Origin: Myxococcales bacterium
Lineage (GTDB): Bacteria > Myxococcota_C > UBA6777
Assembly (NCBI GenBank): GCA_027005175.1
Contig: JALTMC010000568.1
Coordinates: 1 to 7,095, forward strand
Reading direction: 5' to 3'
Length of the DNA: 7,095 nt
Shown in pieces: positions 1-5,638 of the stretch (its first letter is position 1; each line of letters opens with the position of its first letter). Made by a program: the position numbers and the translations under genes. The notes beneath the pieces were generated by a model, which saw nothing but the letters and a program-made list of their open reading frames with translations, had not been told where the DNA came from and made no database searches.

Positions 1-25
1 ACGTATAAAATTTGAACAAAGGTAA

Positions 26-802
26 CTACTTGCGTTTTGGGAGATTTCTTTCATGCAACAATCGCAACCCATTGAGTGTTAGATTGTCTTCCACGGATTG
101 AATAGTGGATGACTCAGAAGCGATCAGAGTGGCCAATCCACCGGTAGCGATCACAAAAGTATCGCCATCTAATTCGGCCTGCATTCGCCTGACGATCTCA
201 TCGACAAGCCCGACATAGCCGAAGAAGAGGCCGGATTGAATGCTATGAACCGTATTGCGTCCAATGACTTTGGCAGGTCTCTCAACATTGACGCGGGGCA
301 GTTTTGAGGCACGTTGGAAGAGGGCCTCTGCTCCGATCCCGATCCCTGGAGCGATCGCCCCTCCCAAATACTCTCCTTGGGGCCCAATGGCATCAAAGGT
401 TGTTGCCGTACCAAAATCAACAACGACACCGGCAGTACCGTATCGATCAAAAGCAGCGACCGCATTGACAATACGGTCGGCCCCCACATCTCTCGGGCTC
501 TCGTACGAGATGGCGATACCTGTTTTGAGCCCTGGTCCCACCACCAGAGGATCATGATCAAAGTACCGCTTGGCCATTTTGGCAATTTCAGCAGTTAGGG
601 GTGGAACAACAGAGCTGATGATGACAGCCCCCACCTGTTTGGGAGAAAAGTTGGAGTGATCCAACAGTGCGCGAAACAAGATCCCATATTCATCAGCCGT
701 GGTTTGCCGCGAGGTATTCACGCGCCAGCTATGGCACAGTTCACGCCCCTCAAACAAGCCCAATACAATATTTGTATTGCCTACATCGATCACGAAAAGC
801 AT
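26..802 (-). CDS. coaX: Type III pantothenate kinase CoaX
   Basis: Phosphorylates pantothenate to 4'-phosphopantothenate, the first step of coenzyme A synthesis, in the cytoplasm. The 258-residue product has the usual length for the type III (CoaX, ASKHA-fold) family. It starts [11 protein letters not shown], with the phosphate-binding DVGNTN at residues 6-11. GADR is at 107-110, the second phosphate motif DFGTATT at 129-135, and a Gly-rich GGAIAPGI at 147-154. A further GG pair at 221-222 is followed by the family's usual C-terminal NLTLNGL segment. The ATG at 802 is preceded by GGGGAG at a spacing of 5 bases, and the protein begins exactly where family members do. The stop is TAG at 26-28. 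The gene is complete and shows no missing key residue. CoaX often sits beside birA, but here its upstream neighbour is moaD-moaE, 100 bases away and co-directional. Enzymes of this type are known to use ATP poorly and to resist feedback by CoA; that is family knowledge, not something visible here. Confidence 0.97.
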   Translation of the reverse strand: MLFVIDVGNTNIVLGLFEGRELCHSWRVNTSRQTTADEYGILFRALLDHSNFSPKQVGAVIISSVVPPLTAEIAKMAKRYFDHDPLVVGPGLKTGIAISYESPRDVGADRIVNAVAAFDRYGTAGVVVDFGTATTFDAIGPQGEYLGGAIAPGIGIGAEALFQRASKLPRVNVERPAKVIGRNTVHSIQSGLFFGYVGLVDEIVRRMQAELDGDTFVIATGGLATLIASESSTIQSVEDNLTLNGLRLLHERNLPKRK

Positions 803-902
803 ATCTACTCCCCAAAACCCACAGTGTTTCCTTCCGAGATCAGACGGGCGGAAGCTCTGCTTTCTCTAACCAGCGGGAGGGCGGCCTTCGACCTTCTGCG
901 AC

Positions 903-1574
903 TCAAGGTCCCCAACCTACCCATTGACTACCATCTGTAAAGAACTCATGTTTCCAAATGGGTACTCGTTCTTTTAGACGTTCTATCGCATAAGAGCAAG
1001 CGTCGAAGGCTTCTTGTCGGTGAGGGGTGCAAACGGCAATAACGACAGCAAGCTCCCCTACAGGTAGCGAACCAACTCGATGATGAATCGCGACAATGGC
1101 TCCATCCCATTTTGTTTCGATTTCTTTGGCGATCATGGCCATTTCCTTCGTCGCCATGGGTCCATAGGATTCATAATCCAGCCGTTCCACGGCCCTCCCC
1201 TGGCTTTGTCGCCGCACAATCCCCGTGAAGGTGACAATGGCACCACCCGACTCATCCTGCACAAGATCGGAAACTTCAGAGAGGTCAAGCGGTTCATCTT
1301 TGACTTGAATACGTCGTTCAACCAAGTTGTTGCCTCCCGCCACAGGAGGCAACAAAGCCACCTCGTCACCTTCACGCAAGACTGTGTCTGGCTGGGCATA
1401 CTCGTGATTTACCGCGACAGCCACTCGCTCCATCATCCCCTCCAGCGCAGGAGTTGCTGATGCGATCGTATCTTTGAGATCCTGTACCGTGGCTCCCTCT
1501 TTCAGGTGGAGACTTGTCTCTCGCAGACCCACGATCTGGCGCAGGGCTGCAAAAAAGATCACTTGTATATTCAT
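903..1574 (-). CDS. moaDE: Fused molybdopterin synthase (MoaD small subunit joined to MoaE large subunit)
   Basis: Predicted to convert cyclic pyranopterin monophosphate to molybdopterin by adding two sulfurs, in molybdenum cofactor synthesis. Residues 1-81 are a ubiquitin-like MoaD (MNIQVIFFAALRQIVG at the start) ending in LLPPVAGG, with Gly80-Gly81 matching the C-terminal di-glycine that is thiocarboxylated in free MoaD. Residues 87-223 are MoaE: the typical RIQVKDEPLD entry, GGAIVTFTGIVR (110-121), HHRVG (164-168), CTPHR (182-186), and RLKERVPIWKHE (199-210) with the two catalytic-type lysines K201 and K208. The ATG at 1574 was chosen over an in-frame TTG at 1703. It puts the MoaD fold at residue 1 and has AGAGGG about 9 bases upstream, while the extra 43 residues look like no known domain. 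Mycobacterial MoaX is a comparable fusion reported to need cleavage after its glycine pair. No moaA, moaC or moeB homologue is in the window. Confidence 0.93.
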   Translation of the reverse strand: MNIQVIFFAALRQIVGLRETSLHLKEGATVQDLKDTIASATPALEGMMERVAVAVNHEYAQPDTVLREGDEVALLPPVAGGNNLVERRIQVKDEPLDLSEVSDLVQDESGGAIVTFTGIVRRQSQGRAVERLDYESYGPMATKEMAMIAKEIETKWDGAIVAIHHRVGSLPVGELAVVIAVCTPHRQEAFDACSYAIERLKERVPIWKHEFFTDGSQWVGWGP

Positions 1575-1699
1575 CAGAAAAAACCCTCTTATGTTGTGGG
1601 CGTGGAAACCCCTCTCGTTCGCGGGTCCAGCAGGATCTACAGCGAGAGCGAAGCGCGACTGCGCAGACAGCCCCGTAGAGGTGAAACTGTAGGGCTGAA
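1575..1699. other. Intergenic gap between the transglutaminase gene and moaD-moaE
   Basis: This 125-base gap holds the moaD-moaE ribosome binding site near its low-coordinate end. An inverted repeat, CAGCCC (1668-1673) and GGGCTG (1692-1697), lies just after the transglutaminase stop. It could form a 6-bp stem with an 18-base loop but has no T-run behind it, so it is not a canonical terminator. I see no convincing -35/-10 pair. Transcription may simply read through from the upstream gene. Confidence 0.4.
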
Positions 1700-3916
1700 T
1701 CAAGCGGAAGGGGTTGGGGTCGTTGACGGTGTCTTCGGCTTCTCCTTGACTTGTGTGGAGAGAGATTCGAAAGCAAACTGTAACCTCTCAAGATGTGAGG
1801 AAGCATTGTCATTGTCTGGATTGTAGCGAAGTTGGAGATAATGTTCTGTCAACAGAGACATGGAAGCAAAGCAGTGTGGGCCCTCTTCTTCCAGACGTGA
1901 CAAAAACTCATGAGGAGTCTCACTTGGATTGCGTTGAAAGCCATTCCGCTCAAGGATCAGAAGTGCGTTCCTATAGATCTTGGTCGCCCGAAAGAAGACC
2001 GCTTTTGCCGTTCGAGGGTAAGACCGCTTTCGCCGCCACCTCCAAAATCCGATCAGCCCGAAAAGAAGAAGCAGGAGAGAGAGGATGGAAAGGCGCACCA
2101 CAGGTCGGGACCACACTTGCTGGAACCACTTCGAAATCGAGAGATTGTTGAATTGCTGACTGGCGCTGGCCATTCGTTTGCGCATATTGCGTAAAAAAGC
2201 GATCTGGTTCTCCAGATCATACTCAATGACCCACTTGTACCATGCCAACCGAAGGGAGTCGAAGTACTCCTCCACCGTTTTCCAGACCCCATGGGTTGAA
2301 ACGGTAGGTGCTGTGGGAGAAGGATCATATCGTTTCCAACCGTATTTGGGTTCATAGACCTCAACCCAAGAGTGGGCATCACTTTGTCGAACCGCATAGT
2401 ATTTTCCATAAGCATTCCAACTCGCCGTGTAAAATCCAGTGACTTGACGGGTGGGGATCTTGACCGTGCGCAACAAGATGGCCATGGCTGATGAGAAGTA
2501 TTCACAATGGCCGATCTTTTGCTGGAACAAGAAATCAGACAGAGGTGGACCCTGAGACGGTTTGCGACTCAGGCTGTATGTGAAGTTGTTCTGCAAATAC
2601 AATTGAACTGCCCTGGCTTTGTCTCCATGGCTCATCCTGCCTCGGGTGATTCGCAGCGCAAGCCGACGTATCCTTGAATCGAGATTCGGAGGTAACTGCA
2701 AGAACATCTTCTTGAGGTGTTTCGCAAACAGCCTTGGTTTAAAAGCAGCCGGTCGAATATCTTGGGGTAGAGAGTAGACTGTGTAGCGCAAGCTACTCCC
2801 CTGTACGAGAATGTTGCTATAAGACAGCGAGTCGCTGTACTGCTCTAGCTTTACCCGAGGCACCATATGCCTGACCCGCGTAGGGATATTCATGGGTAAG
2901 TCGATAACATAGGGCCTACCGAGACCAAATAACACAGGAAAATCCAGAGGCTCCTGGTAAATGATCTGTTGGATCAGCTGAGATTGTTTATCGTTTGCGA
3001 TGGTAGCGATCACATGCCGAGATGGCGAGAAGAAGCGGGCAGCCTTGTAAAACCGACGACTCCGCTTCCAGGAGTGGCCATCGTATCGATCATAGGAAGC
3101 TCCTCGCCAATAGTAAGGCAGCCGCATCACAGGCTTCTTCTGATGGGGAAGCTCGATTCGCAAGATCACCGCTCGGCTCAACCGAATCCGACCAAAGCTA
3201 CCCAATTCAACCCGATTGGAAAAGCCACTGACTCGCGGGCCTGTACGCTTTCGCTGAAAGAACAGACCAAATCCAATCCGAGGAAAGAGAAAGAAGATCA
3301 CACTGCTTAGAGCAAAAACGGTCAACGCGATCAGAGAAGTAGCTCCAAGAAAGGAGCCGCGAATCAAACGTTTGGATTGTAAGATCTGAGAGACGTCAAC
3401 CTTCTCAGCCTCATTGAGATCTTCGGAGTGACGCATCAAGTAGGTCCCTTCGATTTCACGTCGAAGGTGAAACAAGGTCAGGGTCCAAGTGATGAAGATA
3501 ACATACAGTAAAAAGGTCACCGCATAGCCGAGATCTGTATTGAGGATGGTCCCAATCGTCAGCATCAAAAAACTAAGAACATAGAGCTGAAGATAGTCGC
3601 GGCTGGAGTTTCGATTGAATAATTTGTTCAGTTGGAGCACTATGAGAATGTAGCAGGCAAGCAAAATGGGATTGGGATAGATCCCAACGACGCCCAGAAG
3701 GATCAAAGCCAAGACCAGAAAGACAGTCAGGACTGTACAAGATTGACGATAGCTCTTCTTGTTGGTTCGAGGAGGTTCAAAGTGCCAGCTAACCAACACC
3801 CCAACAATCACCACCAACCAGGAAAGAGGATGGAGTTCATTGGGCAAGAGAACGGCCAGGAAGCCGGTGGCAACAAGTAAAAAAGAACACACTTTGTGAA
3901 GAGTAAGAAAGGGCAC
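1700..3916 (-). CDS. TgpA-type transglutaminase-like integral membrane protein (DUF3488 + transglutaminase core + DUF4129-like tail)
   Basis: A 738-residue membrane protein. About seven hydrophobic segments fill residues 10-212, followed by a soluble region and a transglutaminase core. That core has the full Cys-His-Asp triad: C471 in GHCEYFSSAMA, H515 in DAHSWVEVY and D531 in YDPSPT. One more membrane helix lies at about 609-627. The tail (about 635-722) contains the ETPHEFLSRL type of motif seen in DUF4129. This order is that of Pseudomonas aeruginosa TgpA, whose catalytic domain faces the periplasm; the natural substrate of the family is poorly defined. The GTG at 3916 is the earliest possible start, because an in-frame TGA lies two codons upstream (3920-3922). 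AAGAGG sits about 7 bases before it. The TGA stop is at 1700-1702. Homologues commonly neighbour a MoxR ATPase and a DUF58 gene; neither is present on the sides visible here. An enzymatically active envelope protease or transglutaminase is inferred from the intact triad only. Confidence 0.92.
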   Translation of the reverse strand: MPFLTLHKVCSFLLVATGFLAVLLPNELHPLSWLVVIVGVLVSWHFEPPRTNKKSYRQSCTVLTVFLVLALILLGVVGIYPNPILLACYILIVLQLNKLFNRNSSRDYLQLYVLSFLMLTIGTILNTDLGYAVTFLLYVIFITWTLTLFHLRREIEGTYLMRHSEDLNEAEKVDVSQILQSKRLIRGSFLGATSLIALTVFALSSVIFFLFPRIGFGLFFQRKRTGPRVSGFSNRVELGSFGRIRLSRAVILRIELPHQKKPVMRLPYYWRGASYDRYDGHSWKRSRRFYKAARFFSPSRHVIATIANDKQSQLIQQIIYQEPLDFPVLFGLGRPYVIDLPMNIPTRVRHMVPRVKLEQYSDSLSYSNILVQGSSLRYTVYSLPQDIRPAAFKPRLFAKHLKKMFLQLPPNLDSRIRRLALRITRGRMSHGDKARAVQLYLQNNFTYSLSRKPSQGPPLSDFLFQQKIGHCEYFSSAMAILLRTVKIPTRQVTGFYTASWNAYGKYYAVRQSDAHSWVEVYEPKYGWKRYDPSPTAPTVSTHGVWKTVEEYFDSLRLAWYKWVIEYDLENQIAFLRNMRKRMASASQQFNNLSISKWFQQVWSRPVVRLSILSLLLLLFGLIGFWRWRRKRSYPRTAKAVFFRATKIYRNALLILERNGFQRNPSETPHEFLSRLEEEGPHCFASMSLLTEHYLQLRYNPDNDNASSHLERLQFAFESLSTQVKEKPKTPSTTPTPSA

Positions 3917-3922
3917 GTGTCA

Positions 3923-3942
3923 ACCTCTTTTCGATCAGAGGT
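3923..3942. repeat. Inverted repeat overlapping the transglutaminase ribosome binding site
   Basis: ACCTCT (3923-3928) and AGAGGT (3937-3942) are perfect inverted copies separated by 8 bases. On the minus strand the downstream arm contains the AAGAGG ribosome binding site of the transglutaminase gene, and the upstream arm lies at the expected transcript start. It could fold as an RNA hairpin hiding the ribosome binding site, or act as an operator at the start point. GTGTCA is also directly repeated at 3917-3922 and 3941-3946. Confidence 0.45.
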
Positions 3943-3945
3943 GTC

Positions 3946-3951
3946 ATTATA
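3946..3951 (-). promoter_or_regulatory. Candidate -10 box for the transglutaminase gene
   Basis: The minus strand reads a perfect TATAAT here. Initiation would fall near 3938-3940, giving a leader of roughly 23 bases before the GTG at 3916. No good -35 match is found 16-18 bases further upstream, and the extended -10 TG is absent. The assignment therefore rests on the -10 hexamer and its position alone. Confidence 0.4.
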
Positions 3952-4011
3952 CCCGAATACAGCTCTGAAAAGGAAGGTCCCCAAGGTACCACAGGAATCA
4001 GAACAACAAAC

Positions 4012-4017
4012 AGGAGG
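4012..4017 (+). promoter_or_regulatory. Strong ribosome binding site that fixes a TTG start for the nuclease
   Basis: A perfect AGGAGG sits 5 bases before the TTG at 4023. It decides the start: the resulting N-terminus is a complete signal peptide, and no ATG lies at a comparable distance. Confidence 0.85.
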
Positions 4018-4022
4018 TTTCT

Positions 4023-5345
4023 TTGAAACAGACATCGTATTCTCAAAGACGGCAAGGCTGGCTGCTCGGACTCTGTACTCTGGGTTTCGTTTTCGGTTTG
4101 TGTTGGCCCGGCCTCGCAAGCGCGACCCGGGATCCTGTATGGAAGAAGATCAAACGCAAGTGGCCCAAGCTATGGGTTGAATCCAGACCCTGCCGCGTGG
4201 CTCGGGTGATCGACGGAGACACCGTTCATGTTTATTGCAATGGCCGCAAAGAAAAGCTGCGCCTTGTAGGCATCGACACACCTGAAACCAAACACCCCTT
4301 CAAACCCATCGAGTACTTTGGCCCCGAGGCGTCCGCGCGAGCCAAAGGCCTGTTGGCAAAAGGCAGTGACATCTGGTTAGCCTATGGTAAGCGTCCAAGA
4401 AATGGAGAAAAGCCCAGAGGGAAATACAAACGAGTCCTCGCCTATATCTTTACCCCCGATGCCAAAAACTTTAATGCTCGGATGGTAAGCGAAGGATATG
4501 CCTTTGCCATGCGTCGCTACCCTCATGTGTATATGCAAAAATTTATTAACCTTGAGAACAGAGCCAAACGCAACAAGAGAGGGATGTGGGCCAACCCAGC
4601 AAAAGTTCGAGAGTGTATCAACGGAGACAAAGCTTATCGTCGCCTCAAAAAGAAATGCCGCCGAAAACTCGGACACTCCGGACGCTTTCAGTGGGTTATC
4701 GGCCAAAGCGACAAGAAAGTCTATATCACCCGCAGCCATCGCAGCTACTTCCGCACCAACCCATATGTGCGTGTCTTGTTTTGCTCCGTAGAAGACGCCC
4801 GACAAAGAGGCTACAAACCCGCAACCCCCGGTATGTACCTCGGCCCCCGAGGGAAATACCGCAGAGGAAGATACCGAAGGTCTCGATACCGTCGAAGATA
4901 CAGACGTCGAGGATACCGGAAATACTATCGAGGTCGTCGCAACTATCGCAACTATCGCCGGGGTCGTCGCAACGATCGCAACTATCGCCGGGGTCGTCGC
5001 GACTACAACCGGGGTGTGATGGTGATAGCCAACAAACGAAACAAGACGTACCAAGTATTCAAGCGCAGGGATTTTCGTTATTTTCGGGATGAGGAGGCCG
5101 CCCAAGAGGCAGGTTACCGGCGGTCTTATCGTAGAAGACGTCGTAGAGGTCGTCGCAGAAGGGGCGCAAGCCGGACCAAGCCAAACTGTGGTGGGAAGCA
5201 ACCCCTCTCAGGCAACCGTCGAAGTAAGTTGTACCGCCTCCCCTCCCAACGCAGCTATCGTCGATCGCTTCGAAGCAAAAATGTTGTCTTCTTCTGCACA
5301 GAAAGAGAAGCCAGAAACGCAGGATACGAAAAAGCCAAGCGATAA
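4023..5345 (+). CDS. Exported staphylococcal-nuclease-type (thermonuclease) protein with Arg/Tyr-rich repeat tail
   Basis: A 440-residue protein predicted to cut nucleic acid outside the cytoplasm. Residues 1-34 form a signal peptide (basic start, hydrophobic core 12-31, likely cleavage after ASA at 32-34). Residues 57-190 are a TNase domain aligned without gaps to the S. aureus active site over its first part: D64 and D66 (VIDGDTV), R80, D85 and E88 (GIDTPETKHP), and R137 (YKRVLAY). These match S. aureus D19, D21, R35, D40, E43 and R87, so catalysis looks intact. The remaining 250 residues are unusual. Three copies of a small module ending in a pattern like FC-x4-A-x3-GY lie at about 223-266, 332-367 and 395-438. 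They are separated by very basic linkers (276-331 is 28 Arg in 56 residues; another basic run is at 366-384). The modules resemble the small domain often found after SNase domains, but most potential metal-binding Cys/His are missing. The TTG start is supported by AGGAGG. The gene is divergent from the transglutaminase gene. Confidence 0.9.
   Translation: MKQTSYSQRRQGWLLGLCTLGFVFGLCWPGLASATRDPVWKKIKRKWPKLWVESRPCRVARVIDGDTVHVYCNGRKEKLRLVGIDTPETKHPFKPIEYFGPEASARAKGLLAKGSDIWLAYGKRPRNGEKPRGKYKRVLAYIFTPDAKNFNARMVSEGYAFAMRRYPHVYMQKFINLENRAKRNKRGMWANPAKVRECINGDKAYRRLKKKCRRKLGHSGRFQWVIGQSDKKVYITRSHRSYFRTNPYVRVLFCSVEDARQRGYKPATPGMYLGPRGKYRRGRYRRSRYRRRYRRRGYRKYYRGRRNYRNYRRGRRNDRNYRRGRRDYNRGVMVIANKRNKTYQVFKRRDFRYFRDEEAAQEAGYRRSYRRRRRRGRRRRGASRTKPNCGGKQPLSGNRRSKLYRLPSQRSYRRSLRSKNVVFFCTEREARNAGYEKAKR
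4932..5006 (+). repeat. 30-bp tandem repeat inside the nuclease gene
   Basis: Two full 30-bp units (4932-4961 and 4962-4991) differ at a single base. A partial third unit covers 4992-5006. The length is a multiple of three, so each unit adds ten residues of the RGRRNYRNYR type without changing frame. The near identity at DNA level suggests recent slippage or duplication in the Arg/Tyr-rich linker. Confidence 0.9.
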
Positions 5346-5506
5346 AGGACCTTAAATTCCTTGCATACGCTCACTCAACGGTCCATCGTCTCAATACGAA
5401 AAAGTCCAAGAGGTAGAAGACCTTAGACTCCCCCCCAGTTTCAACGATGCTATTGACTTCCCACAGGATATGCAAAAGCCAATTGGTAAAGGAACTTAGA
5501 CTCCCC
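5346..5506. other. Convergent intergenic region with a degenerate repeat
   Basis: No gene is supported here. About 36 bases at 5399-5434 resemble 5472-5507; both end in CTTAGACTCCCCC, which is exact at 5422-5434 and 5495-5507, 73 bases apart. A weaker CTTAAATTCC at 5351 falls about 71 bases earlier, so a decayed repeat of about 72 bp may be present. I see no clear intrinsic terminator for the nuclease gene. Confidence 0.5.
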
Positions 5507-5638
5507 CATCGAGCGAGAGCGTATCTTAAAAAGGGCTCTCCGGCCAAGAACATCGAACGAGATCGAATCTTAAAAAAGACTCTCCGTTCAAGAGCATCGA
5601 GCGAAGTCGAATCGTTAAAAGGACTCTCCGACCAAGAA
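5507..5638. repeat. Three tandem 44-bp units overlapping the bamA stop codon
   Basis: Contiguous units lie at 5507-5550, 5551-5594 and 5595-5638, each beginning CATCGA. By hand alignment, units 1 and 2 share 36 of 44 bases, 2 and 3 share 35, and 1 and 3 share 36, all without gaps. The third unit contains the bamA stop (TTA on this strand, 5615-5617) and the codons for LVGESF. Units 1 and 2 lie outside the gene and carry matching FLAGEPF-like and LNGESF-like codings in shifted frames. There are no spacers, so this is not a CRISPR array. On the minus strand unit 2 offers a weak 4-bp stem (5591-5594 with 5580-5583) followed by six T, a poor terminator candidate. Confidence 0.9.

Noticed and set aside
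831-854. CTTCCG/CGGAAG inverted repeat between moaD-moaE and coaX as a terminator.
   Set aside because: Only 6 bp of stem with a 12-base loop and no T-run on either strand; it is likely chance.
1575-1703. An upstream in-frame TTG start for moaD-moaE that would overlap the transglutaminase stop by four bases.
   Set aside because: The extra 43 residues have no MoaD homology, and the ATG at 1574 has its own ribosome binding site and matches the family start. The four-base overlap is suggestive of coupling but not enough.
4377-5201. Long minus-strand open frame opposite the nuclease gene (274 residues).
   Set aside because: It is the antisense of an Arg-rich coding stretch and gives Thr/Val/Ser-rich low-complexity protein with no recognisable domain.
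5572-5594. Intrinsic terminator for bamA in the second 44-bp unit.
   Set aside because: The six-T run is present, but the stem is only four to five weak base pairs, below what I would call a terminator.
5507-5638. The regularly spaced units considered as a CRISPR array.
   Set aside because: The 44-bp units are contiguous, diverged by about 20%, have no spacers, and no cas genes are nearby.
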